Source of the DNA: CAUZJO01 sp963580245
Lineage (GTDB): Bacteria; Sumerlaeota; Sumerlaeia; MVZB01
Reading direction: 5' to 3'
NCBI GenBank assembly: GCA_963580245.1
Contig: CAUZJO010000052.1
Location: forward strand, 1-29,603
DNA length: 29,603 bases
Positions within the stretch are counted from its first letter, which is position 1, and each line of letters opens with the position of its first letter. Made by a program: the position numbers and the translations under genes. The notes below the pieces were generated by a model. That model made no database searches, was not told where the DNA came from, and saw only the letters and a program-made list of their open reading frames with translations. This document shows, piece after piece, positions 1-9,675 of the stretch.

Positions 1-468
1 GCGGTTTTTCATTATCTTTTGCTGCGTCTGGCGCAAATCACGAGTCGAAAACGGATGCCTCTGGTTCACCCGAGTTCAGCTCTGATCGGCTGGGCTGCTT
101 GAGTAGGGCTTTTTCAGGATCGACTAATGAAAGTCAAGTCCGTGGACCTGATCGGCGGCGAGAAAGGGTAGGCCTGAGAAGACGCTGGAAAGGCACGTCT
201 GGGACCATGAGCAATGGATCCCTGCTGACGGCCCCAACCACAGGACCTCAAACTCCGGTGAAGATGTTTTTGGTTGTCTTACGTGGCTAAGATCATATTA
301 GGTCAAGCATCCCGCCTGATCGTTTCATCGTCTTTTCGGCACGGGGCGGGGCGGGGCGGAGAAAATCAGCATCAAGCTGGGCGGTCGGCACCCAGACCGA
401 TTTGACCCATGAGGGGCGGCTTTACCCCGGCGGCGAGCGTGAAATCTTGAACACTGGGAGTTGCGCGA
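1..468. other. Intergenic or gene-edge region left of nuoM, no confident gene
   Basis: No protein is recognisable here. One plus-strand frame is open from the window edge to position 290, but its translation is Ser/Gly/Arg-rich, resembles no family I know and has no clear start. A run of three GGGGC units sits at 343-357. The stretch lies downstream of nuoM, the last gene of the complex I locus. Confidence 0.4.
377..395 (-). terminator. Weak hairpin downstream of nuoM
   Basis: A 7-bp stem (CTGGGTG / CGCCCAG on the minus strand, one G-T pair) with a 5-nt loop lies about 75 bp past the nuoM stop. The only T-rich run follows some 12 nt later, so this is a poor intrinsic terminator. It is the best candidate seen for the end of the locus. 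Confidence 0.25.
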
Positions 469-2004
469 TCAGTTCTTGCCCCGGCTGGCGAGCACCGTGG
501 CGGGATCGCCGGGCTGATGGGGGCCGACGGCTTGAACGATCCGCTCCGAAGCCGGAGTGAGCGCATCGGTGAAGGGTTTGGAATATAGGCCGATCCCCAC
601 CGCCAAGACCGCCAGCAACCCCAGCGTGAAGGCCTCGCGGAAGTTCAGGTCGCTCAGCCCCTTGTTCTCGGGCTTGTCGAGCGGCCCGAAGAAGATCAGT
701 TGCATCATGCGCAGCAAATAGCACGCCGCCAGGATCACCCCGGTCGTCGCCACGACCGTCAACACCGGCACGGCCTTGAACGACCCGACCAGGATCATGA
801 ACTCGCCGATGAAGCCGTTGAGCGGCGGCAGGCCGACCGAGGACAGGACCATCACGGTGGTCAACACCGCGTAGATCTTCATATTGTGCGCCAGCCCGCC
901 AAAGGCCTCCATGTCGCGCGTGTGGCGCCGCTCGTAGAGATAGCCGACGCAGAGGAACAACCCACCGGTCGAGATCCCATGATTGAGCATCTGGAGCGAC
1001 GCGCCGGTAATCGCCTCCTCGCGGAACGCGAAGAGACCCAGGACGATGAATCCCATGTGGCTGACCGATGAATAGGCGACCAGGCGCTTGAGGTCGTCCT
1101 GGGCGAAGGCCGTCAGCGCGCCATAGATGATCGCGATGACCGCCAACACCATCAGCGGCGTCGCCAACTGGGTCGCCGGCCCTGGGAACATCGGGATCGC
1201 GAACCGCATCAGGCCGTAGACGCCCGTCTTGAGCAGCACGCCGGCCAGGATGACCGACCCCGCCGTGGGGGCCTCGGTGTGGGCGTCGGGCAGCCAGGTG
1301 TGCAGCGGAAAGAGCGGCACCTTGATCGCGAAGGCGATCAGGAACGACAGGAAGATGTACATCTGGGCGGTCGGCCCGATCTTGTCCAGGTTCTGCATGA
1401 TCTCGGGCAGGGCGAACGAGCCGGTCATGAAATACACGGCCAGGATGCCCACCAGCATCAGCATCGAGCCGGCCATCGTGTAGAGGAAGAACTTCATCGT
1501 GGCGTAGATGCGGTTGGCCGAGCCGAAGATGCCGATGAGGAAATAGAGCGGGATCAGCATCAATTCCCAGAAAATGTAAAACAGGATCAGGTCCAGCGCC
1601 AGGAACGTGCCCAGGATGCCGGTCTGGAGCAACAGCAGGAAGAAGTAGAATTCCTTCTGGCGTTTCGCGATCGCCGTCCACGAAGCCAGCACCGACAGGA
1701 CCACCAGGATGTTGGTCAAGATCACCAACATGCCCGACAGGCCGTCCAGCCCCATGAGCACCGAGATGTTGTAGCGCTCGACCCACGGCACGTTGATCGA
1801 CGCGGTGAACGCGCCCGGCTCGCCCAACATGCCGGCGACGAACTTGAGCGAGATGAACAGCGTCACGATCGAGCCGATCAGCGCGATCATCCGAGCCTGC
1901 CCCTCGCGCTCGCGCGCCTGCGCCAGGATGACGATCCCCAAGATCGTGGGCAGCAACGTCATCAGGCCGAGCCAAAAAGCGTCCTGATTGATCAACGGGT
2001 CCAT
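469..2004 (-). CDS. nuoM: NADH-quinone oxidoreductase subunit M (NuoM)
   Basis: Antiporter-like proton-pumping subunit of the complex I membrane arm, 511 aa, the usual length. The protein is almost entirely hydrophobic helices. The conserved Glu of TM5 is E147 (in FWELMLIPLY). The TM7 lysine is K228 in AIKVPLFPLHTWLPDAHTEA, and K259 lies in GVLLKTGVYG. These are the charged residues of the family's proton channel. The ATG start is preceded by AAAGGA. This is the last gene of the locus. It is separated from nuoL by a CHRD protein gene and a strong hairpin-plus-T-tract, so its expression may need read-through or its own promoter. Function follows from family knowledge; the residues are read directly. 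Confidence 0.97.
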   Translation of the reverse strand: MDPLINQDAFWLGLMTLLPTILGIVILAQAREREGQARMIALIGSIVTLFISLKFVAGMLGEPGAFTASINVPWVERYNISVLMGLDGLSGMLVILTNILVVLSVLASWTAIAKRQKEFYFFLLLLQTGILGTFLALDLILFYIFWELMLIPLYFLIGIFGSANRIYATMKFFLYTMAGSMLMLVGILAVYFMTGSFALPEIMQNLDKIGPTAQMYIFLSFLIAFAIKVPLFPLHTWLPDAHTEAPTAGSVILAGVLLKTGVYGLMRFAIPMFPGPATQLATPLMVLAVIAIIYGALTAFAQDDLKRLVAYSSVSHMGFIVLGLFAFREEAITGASLQMLNHGISTGGLFLCVGYLYERRHTRDMEAFGGLAHNMKIYAVLTTVMVLSSVGLPPLNGFIGEFMILVGSFKAVPVLTVVATTGVILAACYLLRMMQLIFFGPLDKPENKGLSDLNFREAFTLGLLAVLAVGIGLYSKPFTDALTPASERIVQAVGPHQPGDPATVLASRGKN

Positions 2005-2065
2005 GGCCGAACCACTATCCTTTGTCCACGAGAATGATTCCTCCGCCCGCTGGCGTATCCACCAT

Positions 2066-2125
2066 ATAAAAAGTGGCAGGGCGGACCAAGCGTTACGAAT
2101 AACACAACCGATCCATCCCTGCCAC
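2066..2125 (-). terminator. Long hairpin with T-tract between the CHRD gene and nuoM
   Basis: On the minus strand GTGGCAGGG (2125-2117) pairs perfectly with CCCTGCCAC (2081-2073). Inside, GGATC (2114-2110) pairs with GGTCC (2087-2083, one G-T pair), and GTGTTA (2105-2100) pairs with TAACGC (2095-2090) around a TTCG tetraloop. TTTTTATAT follows at once (2072-2064). This is the layout of a Rho-independent terminator. It lies 28 bp past the CHRD stop and about 60 bp before the nuoM start, so it would terminate the CHRD transcript or attenuate nuoM. Confidence 0.75.
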
Positions 2126-2153
2126 CTATTAGCGGGGGGGTAAGTTTAGTCGT

Positions 2154-3332
2154 TTAGTCTACTACAAACGCGCTCAGCTCCGTCGGCACCGTGAGGTCGA
2201 TCGGGCACCAGATCTGGCCCCGGATGGCCCCCCCTCCGTTGTTCGCCGTGTGGATATTGACGTAGGTCTCGCTCAATATTCCGGGAGCCCCGCCCTGCGC
2301 TCCGTAGTCCCACGCGCCCACCTTGGGATTGGACGCGGGTAGAGGGTGCAAAACGCCCACGTTCGTGCCGGCCGGGGCGTAGCCGTGGATGTGCGCGAAG
2401 AGCTCGGAGCTCGCAAGTCCATCATAAGTGACGTAATACCCCAGCTCCTGGGCGGAGGTATCTCTGGAAAACGCCGCGGCCCCGAACCCATTCGAGGTCA
2501 AGCTGACTGCCTGTCCGGAGTCAACGGGCACCGTGCAATCGGTGATCTGGCCGCGGATTTCCCCGCCCGGGTGCGGGCCGCTGTGGACATTGACGTAGGT
2601 CTGGCCCGCCAATATCGCGGCCTCGTCGACTTCAGGGTAGTTCCAGACTCTGATCTTTGAGCTCCCCGCGGGTAAAGGATGCTGGACGCCCGCCGGGGTC
2701 CCATGGATCGCGAAGCCGTGGATATGGGCCGCGGATTCGGCCCCCTCAAGCCCGCTGAAGATAATATGGTAGTTCAGCGTATTGGCGACCGTGTCGATCA
2801 GGAACAACCCCGTGCCCACCGCGGCCGAGGTGTTGCTGACATCGCCCTCTTGGGCCGAGTCAATCATGGCCACCATATCGACGATTTGGCCGCGAATCTC
2901 GCCTCCGCCGTGGTCGCCTGAGTGGATATTCACGTAAGTGCGGCCCGCCAAGATGTCGGCCTCATCGCCATCAGGATAGTTCCATCCCCCGGTCTTGAAC
3001 AACCCCCCCCGCAGCGGATGTTTTACCCCCGTCGAGACGCCGGCATCCGCGAATCCGTGGATATGCGCCGCCGTCTCGCCCGATGTGAGGCCGCTATGGG
3101 TGATTTCGTAGGTCATGGTGTTGGCGTCGGTGTCGACGATGAACTTGCCCACGCCCAGCGTGGTGCTGGCCACCGGCACCTCCACCTGCGCACCGTTGAC
3201 CACGGCGACCATATTAACGATCTCGGCCTGGGCCACCGGCGCGAGCCCAATTAGCGCAACCGCCAGCACGGCCAATACTCGCCGTCCCAGCTTCGTTCCC
3301 ACCCATTGATGGGAATGATGATACACATTCAT
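2154..3332 (-). CDS. Secreted protein with three CHRD domains
   Basis: 392 aa. An N-terminal signal peptide (hydrophobic residues about 19-35, cleavage likely after AQA at 36) is followed by three tandem CHRD domains at about 37-151, 152-264 and 268-374. Each has the family's paired signatures: AHIHGFA or AHIHGYA near the middle and YVNIHS..GGGEIRGQI near the end. CHRD domains were first described in chordin. In bacteria they occur in exported proteins of unsettled role. The third repeat is the most diverged and is bracketed by two cysteines (C266, C376) that could form a disulfide. The C-terminus reads VPTELSAFVVD. A strong ribosome binding site (AAGGGGG) precedes the ATG. The gene sits between nuoL and nuoM and has no evident link to complex I. 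Confidence 0.9.
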   Translation of the reverse strand: MNVYHHSHQWVGTKLGRRVLAVLAVALIGLAPVAQAEIVNMVAVVNGAQVEVPVASTTLGVGKFIVDTDANTMTYEITHSGLTSGETAAHIHGFADAGVSTGVKHPLRGGLFKTGGWNYPDGDEADILAGRTYVNIHSGDHGGGEIRGQIVDMVAMIDSAQEGDVSNTSAAVGTGLFLIDTVANTLNYHIIFSGLEGAESAAHIHGFAIHGTPAGVQHPLPAGSSKIRVWNYPEVDEAAILAGQTYVNVHSGPHPGGEIRGQITDCTVPVDSGQAVSLTSNGFGAAAFSRDTSAQELGYYVTYDGLASSELFAHIHGYAPAGTNVGVLHPLPASNPKVGAWDYGAQGGAPGILSETYVNIHTANNGGGAIRGQIWCPIDLTVPTELSAFVVD

Positions 3333-3587
3333 CTAAACCCCCTTCTCGACTTGGTTAGAATTCGGAGTTGCGGGTGGACGTTTCGCGCTAGGCCGCCTTC
3401 CGGCGCCCGTCCCTCGGGCCTCAAGCTCCACCACCAAGGCCATGCCCCAGTAGGCATGCCTCCTCCGCTTGTGTCTTGAGGTCCCAATGTACAGTGCACA
3501 CGCGCGGGCACCGATTTACGAAATTGAATTTGGAAAATGGTTTGATGGAAAGCCCAAGGGGTCAGAGGCCGAACCGATCGGCTCCGG

Positions 3588-5540
3588 CTAGCCGTACCAC
3601 AGCACCAGCCAGACGACCAGGTTCACCCCCAGCAGGAACATCAGCGCATAGGCCTGGACCTGGCCGTTCTGCGTGGCGCGGACGATAAAACTCCCCAGCC
3701 GCGAGACGCCCGCGATCGTATGGAGAATCCCGTCGATCACCCAGCGATCGAACAGGGTGGAGAGCTTCGCGACGAGCCCAAACAGACCGCCCACAAAGAC
3801 CCGATAGATATCGTCCCACCACCAGCGGTTGTAGCTGAGCTTGTAGGCCAGCCCCAGCTTGCGACCCAGCTCGGTCGGCGCCTCGGGCCAGTGCTTGAGG
3901 AAGAGACGCCGGGCCAGAAAGATGCCCCACACGGCGATCAACGTCGAAATCAGCATCAGCCCAATCTCCAACCACCCATTATGGATCGCATGATGCTCGC
4001 TGTTGTGCTTGATGATCTCATGGGCCGAGGCGACGACCGGATCCAGCATTTGGGTGATGGACCCCACCTTGGGCAGGTTCATGATACCGGCGATGGCCGC
4101 CCCGATGGCCAGGATTAACAGCGGCCCTGTCATCGTCCAGGGCGATTCGTGCACGTGCTCGCGCGCGTGCTTGTCCTCGATCCGGCATTCGCCACAGAAC
4201 GTCAGAAAATAGACCCGAAAACTGTAAACGGCCGTCATCAGTGCCGTCCCGATCCCGATAGTCCAGAGCACAAAGTGACCGTTGGAGAAAGTTTTCCACA
4301 AGATCTCGTCCTTGGAGAAGAAACCGGAAAGGAGCGGAAAGCCGGCGATCGCGAGGCAGGCAATGAAAAAGGTGATTGCCGTAACCGGCATGGCCTTGCG
4401 CAGGCCCCCCAGCTTGAACATGTTCTGCTCATGATGTGCCGCGTGGATCACGCTGCCGGCCCCGAGGAACAGGCAGGCCTTGAAGAAGGAGTGGGTAAAG
4501 ACGTGGAAGATCCCCGCGACGAAGGCCCCGACCCCGCACGCCAGGAACATGAAACCCAACTGGCTGACCGTGGAGTAGGCCAGGACCTTCTTGATGTCTC
4601 GCTGGGTCAGCGCGATCGAGCCCGCGATAAAAGCGGTCAGGGCCGCGATCACCGCGATCACGAGCATCGTCGTCGGCGCCAGGGCGAACAGCGCCGCCAG
4701 GCGCACCACCAGGTAAACCCCCGCCGTCACCATCGTCGCCGCATGGATCAACGCCGAGACGGGCGTGGGACCCGCCATCGCGTCGGGCAACCAGGTGAAC
4801 AGCGGGATCTGCGCGCTCTTGCCCGTGCAGCCCAGGAAGAACATCAGCGTCAGGATCGTCACGTAGGCGCCGCCATACTTGAGCAGCGGCGAGGCACCTT
4901 CCTCATCCAGTCCGGTGACCCTTGCGTGCTCGACGACCTCGGGGATGCTGAGGGTCCCGACGGCCGCGAAGAGCATGAACATCGCCACCAGGAACCCGAA
5001 ATCTCCGATCCGGTTCATGATGAACGCCTTCTTGCCGGCGTCCGGCGCCCCGGGCAGTGACATGTAGTAGCCGATCAGCAGATATGAACACAACCCGACG
5101 CCCTCCCAGCCCACGAACACCACCGGCAGGCTCTCGCCCAGGACCAGGATGAGCATGCTGAAGTCAAAGAGGCCCAGATACGCGAAGAACCGATTGAATC
5201 CCGGATCGCCCTCCATGTAGCCCATCGAGTAGAGGAAAACCAGCGAGCTGACAAACGTCACGTAGAACAGCATGAAGCAGGTGAGTTGATCGACGTAGAA
5301 ACTGAACGAGACGCTCAAGTCGCCGACGACCATCCATTCCCACAACCGGACCTCGATCGGCAGGGTTAGGATGTTGGTGACCGCACCCAGGAACAGGACC
5401 GTGCCGATCAAGGCCGAACCGCCCATGCACCCCACGGCCAGCCAGCCCCCCGCCCGCTTCAGTTGCCGGCCGAATAGACCATTGGCCACAAAGGCGATCA
5501 ACGGCAGCAGCGGGATGAGAACGATCCAGAAACCGATCAT
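3588..5540 (-). CDS. nuoL: NADH-quinone oxidoreductase subunit L (NuoL)
   Basis: Largest antiporter-like subunit of complex I, 650 aa, somewhat longer than the E. coli protein (about 613). It starts with a hydrophobic MIGFWIVLIPLLPL segment. Conserved features include E146 in VGWEGVGLCSYLLIG, the MNRIGDFGF motif (D180), and K241 in GKSAQIPLFTWLPDAM followed by GPTPVSALIHAATMVTAGVYL. The C-terminal part, with a hydrophilic His-rich stretch followed by more helices, fits the lateral-helix region of NuoL. The ATG is 28 bp after the nuoN stop, consistent with co-transcription. After its stop come 255 bp without a gene and then the CHRD gene. Identification rests on motifs and length. Confidence 0.97.
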   Translation of the reverse strand: MIGFWIVLIPLLPLIAFVANGLFGRQLKRAGGWLAVGCMGGSALIGTVLFLGAVTNILTLPIEVRLWEWMVVGDLSVSFSFYVDQLTCFMLFYVTFVSSLVFLYSMGYMEGDPGFNRFFAYLGLFDFSMLILVLGESLPVVFVGWEGVGLCSYLLIGYYMSLPGAPDAGKKAFIMNRIGDFGFLVAMFMLFAAVGTLSIPEVVEHARVTGLDEEGASPLLKYGGAYVTILTLMFFLGCTGKSAQIPLFTWLPDAMAGPTPVSALIHAATMVTAGVYLVVRLAALFALAPTTMLVIAVIAALTAFIAGSIALTQRDIKKVLAYSTVSQLGFMFLACGVGAFVAGIFHVFTHSFFKACLFLGAGSVIHAAHHEQNMFKLGGLRKAMPVTAITFFIACLAIAGFPLLSGFFSKDEILWKTFSNGHFVLWTIGIGTALMTAVYSFRVYFLTFCGECRIEDKHAREHVHESPWTMTGPLLILAIGAAIAGIMNLPKVGSITQMLDPVVASAHEIIKHNSEHHAIHNGWLEIGLMLISTLIAVWGIFLARRLFLKHWPEAPTELGRKLGLAYKLSYNRWWWDDIYRVFVGGLFGLVAKLSTLFDRWVIDGILHTIAGVSRLGSFIVRATQNGQVQAYALMFLLGVNLVVWLVLWYG

Positions 5541-5568
5541 GAACGTTGTTGCTCCCTAGCTCGAACCC

Positions 5569-7044
5569 TCACGAGCCGAACAAGTAAACCCCCTGAAAGA
5601 TGGCGAAAACGAACAGGCACGCCGAGCAGACGCTCAGGGCGACGGCGTTGACGCGGTCGAGGGTGGGGATCGCCGGTTCGGCGCCCTCGGCCGGTTCCTG
5701 CATGTACATGGTCACGATCACGCGCAGGTAATAGTAGGCCGACGCGACCGAGGAGAGCACGCCGATGACGGCCAGCCAGTAATGCCCGCCCTCGACGGCA
5801 ACGGCGAACAGCCGCAACTTGCCGAAGAACCCGACCGCCGGCGGGATGCCGAGCAGCGAGAGCATCGCCAGCGCCATCAGGGCCGCCAGCAGCGGCGCGC
5901 GCCGCCCCAGCCCTGCGTAGCTCGCGATCCGCCCCTCGCCCTGGCGGCCCAAGATCGTGGCCACGCCGAAAGCGAGCAGCGTCATGATCGTATAGGCCAG
6001 CATGTAATACCCCACCGCGTCGCGCGCGTCGATCAGCAGATCGGGCCGCCGCAACAGGACCACCATCGGCACGACCGCATAGGCGCTGTGCGAGATCGAT
6101 GAGTAGGCCATCATGCGCAGGAAGTTGGGCTGGATGATCGCGCCGACGTTGCCCACGATCATGCTGATCAGCGTAATCGCGTACAGCGCGGCCCACAGTC
6201 CGGCCGGCGCGTCGCTCCAACCCGAGGCCAGCTCGATCAGGTGAAACAACGCGCCCAGGGCGGCCACCTTGGAACCGGTCGCGACCGCCGCCGCGATCGG
6301 CGTCGGCGCCCCCTCGTAGACGTCGGGCGCATACATATGAAACGGCGCCAGCGAAAGCTTGAACCCGAACCCGACCAGCATCAGCCCCAGCCCGATGGCC
6401 AGGAACGCGGGCTGTACGATCCCTCCCGCGGCGATGACCTCGGCGATCCGGTCGTAGCGCGTCTGGCCCGTGGCACCGAAAACGAAAGCGATCCCGAACA
6501 AAAGGAACGCCGCGGCCACCGACCCTAGAAGGAAGTACTTGAACGCGGCCTCGGTGGCGTGCGAGTTGCGATTCTCGATCCCCACCAACACATAAAGCGT
6601 GATCGACAGCAGCTCGATGTTCAGAAACAGGGTCAGCAGTTCGGTGGAGGCCGCAAGCGCGAGCATCGCGGTCACCGCGATGAGCAGCAGGGCGTAAAAT
6701 TCACCCAGCGGGATCCGCTTGCCGTCCAGGTAACGCGGCGCGATCAGGATCAGGAAAAAGGCGCCGCCCAGGATGACGTTTTGCGCCAGAAAGACGAGCG
6801 AGTTGGCCCGCAACGCCCCGAAATAGTAGGACTCCGAGCCCGACCCCCCCGGCGACCCGACCATGTGCAAGTCCCAAAAGGCCAACGCCACGACGACCAG
6901 GCTGATGACCGAAAGCAGAGGGCGTCGATCGCGAGGCAGCAAGACGTCGGCGACCAACACCGCCATGGCGCCGAAGATCATGATCAACAGCGGCCCCGTA
7001 CCGATCAGCGATTCAATGACGTGTGGGATAAGTTGCTCGGCCAC
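5569..7044 (-). CDS. nuoN: NADH-quinone oxidoreductase subunit N (NuoN)
   Basis: Third antiporter-like subunit of the complex I membrane arm, 491 aa. E144 in LNIELLSITLYVLVGIENRN and K229 in FGFKLSLAPFHMYAPDVYEG correspond to the conserved channel Glu and Lys; the MYAPDVYEGAP block is diagnostic of NuoN rather than NuoL or NuoM. The start is a GTG with AAAGGA about 9 nt upstream. It lies directly after nuoK (13-bp gap) and before nuoL, an order different from the common K-L-M-N arrangement. Confidence 0.96.
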   Translation of the reverse strand: MAEQLIPHVIESLIGTGPLLIMIFGAMAVLVADVLLPRDRRPLLSVISLVVVALAFWDLHMVGSPGGSGSESYYFGALRANSLVFLAQNVILGGAFFLILIAPRYLDGKRIPLGEFYALLLIAVTAMLALAASTELLTLFLNIELLSITLYVLVGIENRNSHATEAAFKYFLLGSVAAAFLLFGIAFVFGATGQTRYDRIAEVIAAGGIVQPAFLAIGLGLMLVGFGFKLSLAPFHMYAPDVYEGAPTPIAAAVATGSKVAALGALFHLIELASGWSDAPAGLWAALYAITLISMIVGNVGAIIQPNFLRMMAYSSISHSAYAVVPMVVLLRRPDLLIDARDAVGYYMLAYTIMTLLAFGVATILGRQGEGRIASYAGLGRRAPLLAALMALAMLSLLGIPPAVGFFGKLRLFAVAVEGGHYWLAVIGVLSSVASAYYYLRVIVTMYMQEPAEGAEPAIPTLDRVNAVALSVCSACLFVFAIFQGVYLFGS

Positions 7045-7057
7045 GTCCTCTATTCCT

Positions 7058-7363
7058 TTAGTTCTTCAACATGTCCATTTCGTCGGCGTCGATGTTGTCC
7101 TTGTCGTTGAATATCTTAATAAACAACGCCAGACCGACGGCCGCTTCGGCGGCGGCCACGGTAATCACGAACAAGAACACCGCCACGCCCTCGGGCCGGC
7201 CCAGGCTCTGCGCGAACGTGATAAACGCCAGGTTGGCCGCGTTGAACATCAGCTCCACGCACATGAAAATCGAGATCGCGTTGCGCTTGAGCAGAATGCC
7301 TAAGACGCCGATCGTGAAGATCGCCGCCGCCAAGATCAGGTTGCCGGGCAACATGAATTCCAT
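7058..7363 (-). CDS. nuoK: NADH-quinone oxidoreductase subunit K (NuoK)
   Basis: 101 aa, the usual length, with three transmembrane helices. The two membrane glutamates known to matter for proton transfer are present: E37 in CVELMFNAANLAFI and E73 in VITVAAAEAAVGLALFI. The ATG lies 30 bp after the nuoJ stop, and the gene ends 13 bp before the nuoN GTG. The C-terminal tail (about residues 86-101) is Asp-rich and cytoplasmic. Confidence 0.97.
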   Translation of the reverse strand: MEFMLPGNLILAAAIFTIGVLGILLKRNAISIFMCVELMFNAANLAFITFAQSLGRPEGVAVFLFVITVAAAEAAVGLALFIKIFNDKDNIDADEMDMLKN

Positions 7364-7393
7364 CAGTTCGCCTTGTCGGTCATCGCCATGAGT

Positions 7394-7930
<537 letters not shown>

Positions 7931-8043
7931 GAGTCGCGGATCCTTCTGGATCTAGTCTTGTGGAAGCAGCACCGTCATGGGCAAAAGTCGGGTTTCGCGG
8001 TTGCGTGGCATTTTAGTTTTTCATGGGCGGCCAACGTCGGCGA

Positions 8044-9675
8044 TCAAAGGGTCGCCTTCTCCACCATCATCCGGCTTTTCGCTTCGGGCTGCTTCCTCTC
8101 CGTTTCCTCCGCTTCGATCAATCCACGAATAAACGCTCGACGATCTTCGGACGGGCAAAAGTCCGTCGGGAGGATGGTCTCACCCTTCTCAACGGCCTCG
8201 ATTTGACCACGAAGACCCTGGAAGCGTCCGACCTCAATCCTTTTGAGGACCTCTTTCTCTTGCTTCAAATACGCCAGCAGCGTCGCGCTTTCACGCTCCC
8301 TTCGCGCACAAACGGCCATTGTACGCTCGGATGCCTGGCCCGTATACTTGCTGGGATCTCTAAGGATCTCGCATAACTTGGGATCCAACTTCTTAAGCAC
8401 GGGCCCCACCTCCGGGTCTCGCTCGGCCAGATCAATCAGCGCCTCGCCCTGTTCTCTCGCCTCTCGTGCAAGTACCCGAACCTTGTCATACGCGGCGGAG
8501 TAATCGGCGAGCGCCAGGAGCACGTATAACGGCTCCGCGATGATCTGGTCCCCACTCGCCGCCAGGTTCTTCGCCAGCGCTTCCTTGTTCACCTTCAGGG
8601 CGTCCATCGACCTGGCCAGGCGCAGCGTGCAATAATCGAGCGCGACAAAAAGCTCGGGCAGGAACCGTTGCGACGCGGAGTTGGTCAAGTCGCGCTGATG
8701 TTCGCAGATCTGGTCCATCAGCATCGTGACCATTCGCGGCGCGTATGCCTTCCACAGGCTCTTCACGTTCTCGAAACTCTTCGGATTCACCTTGTGCGGC
8801 ATCGTGGAGGACCCCACGGCGTCCTTCGTGGACACCTCCTGGACCTCGCCGATCTCGCTCCTGTGCAGGTGCCTCATGTCGTCGGCCAGATTGCCCAGGA
8901 CCGCAAAGCATGACTGCGCGGCGTAACCCAAATCCGTCAGATATTCGGGCTGGACGATCTGGCTCGAGATGCTCCCGGGAGAGGGCTGAAGGCCAAGGTA
9001 CGAGAGCACCAGTTTCTCGAACAAGACGGCCGACTTGGGCAGTTGAAGCGACAGCGCGTTGTAAGCGCCGACCGCTCCCGAAAGCTGCCCGCACAGGTTC
9101 TGCCGGGCGGACTCCAGTTGTTCGATCCGACTCCCCAAGCGGTCCACGTACAGCGCCATCGCGAACCCGAACGTGATGGGCACGGCGTGCTGTCCGTGAG
9201 TGCGTCCGATCTGCGGAGTATCCGCGTGCTGCCTGGCCAACTGAATCAGCTTTGCCTGCAAATCGATGATGTCGGGCAAGATGACGTCGCGCACCAGGTC
9301 CTGAAAACGTAGCGCGATCGCGGTGTCCGTCACGTCGGCCGACGTCGCGAACAAATGCACGAACCTGCGGACTTCGGGACCGGCCTTCCGCGCGATGCAG
9401 TTCACCAGCGCCCGAACCACGTGCTGGGTCTTTTTCTCCTCCTGATACACCTCCTCGGCCGTCACGGCGTTGCAAGCCTCCACGGCCTGGCGGGCCACCT
9501 CGCGGCTGCACCAACCCAAATCATGGAAAGCGTTGACAAGGGCCCCTTCCACCTTCGCCTGGTACTTGATGAAGGCTTCCTCCGAGACATACGGAGACAG
9601 GCGATCAAACGCCTCGGCATCGTCACCGTAGTAGCGGAAGTCCAGCGGGCTGACCATGTCGTAAAGCGATTTCAC
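8044..9675 (-). CDS. purB: Adenylosuccinate lyase (PurB type)
   Basis: Member of the fumarase/aspartase superfamily. PurB splits adenylosuccinate to AMP and fumarate, and SAICAR to AICAR and fumarate, in purine synthesis. Using the GTG at 9675, with GGGGAGA about 7 nt upstream, gives 543 aa. Upstream codons up to 9783 stay open but carry no family-like sequence. Motifs: SPLDFRYYG near the N-terminus, TSADVTDTA (about 111-119), GRTHGQHAVPITFG (about 157-170) and the superfamily signature GSSTMPHKVNP (288-298) with the catalytic serine loop. The domain should end near DPSKYTG (about residue 440) plus a short tail. About 80 further charged residues form a C-terminal extension unusual for the family. 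The gene interrupts nuoI/nuoJ. A paralogous lyase of the same superfamily is possible but less likely. Confidence 0.88.
   Translation of the reverse strand: MKSLYDMVSPLDFRYYGDDAEAFDRLSPYVSEEAFIKYQAKVEGALVNAFHDLGWCSREVARQAVEACNAVTAEEVYQEEKKTQHVVRALVNCIARKAGPEVRRFVHLFATSADVTDTAIALRFQDLVRDVILPDIIDLQAKLIQLARQHADTPQIGRTHGQHAVPITFGFAMALYVDRLGSRIEQLESARQNLCGQLSGAVGAYNALSLQLPKSAVLFEKLVLSYLGLQPSPGSISSQIVQPEYLTDLGYAAQSCFAVLGNLADDMRHLHRSEIGEVQEVSTKDAVGSSTMPHKVNPKSFENVKSLWKAYAPRMVTMLMDQICEHQRDLTNSASQRFLPELFVALDYCTLRLARSMDALKVNKEALAKNLAASGDQIIAEPLYVLLALADYSAAYDKVRVLAREAREQGEALIDLAERDPEVGPVLKKLDPKLCEILRDPSKYTGQASERTMAVCARRERESATLLAYLKQEKEVLKRIEVGRFQGLRGQIEAVEKGETILPTDFCPSEDRRAFIRGLIEAEETERKQPEAKSRMMVEKATL

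Noticed and set aside
99..290. 63-codon frame at the left edge
   Set aside because: Low-complexity Ser/Arg/Gly content, no clear start signal and no recognised family.
422..1975. Long minus-strand frame overlapping nuoM in another phase
   Set aside because: Its translation is Arg/His/Gly/Asp-rich noise, and nuoM is certain.
3566..3589. Hairpin at the nuoL stop codon as a terminator
   Set aside because: The stem is imperfect and no T-tract follows on the minus strand.
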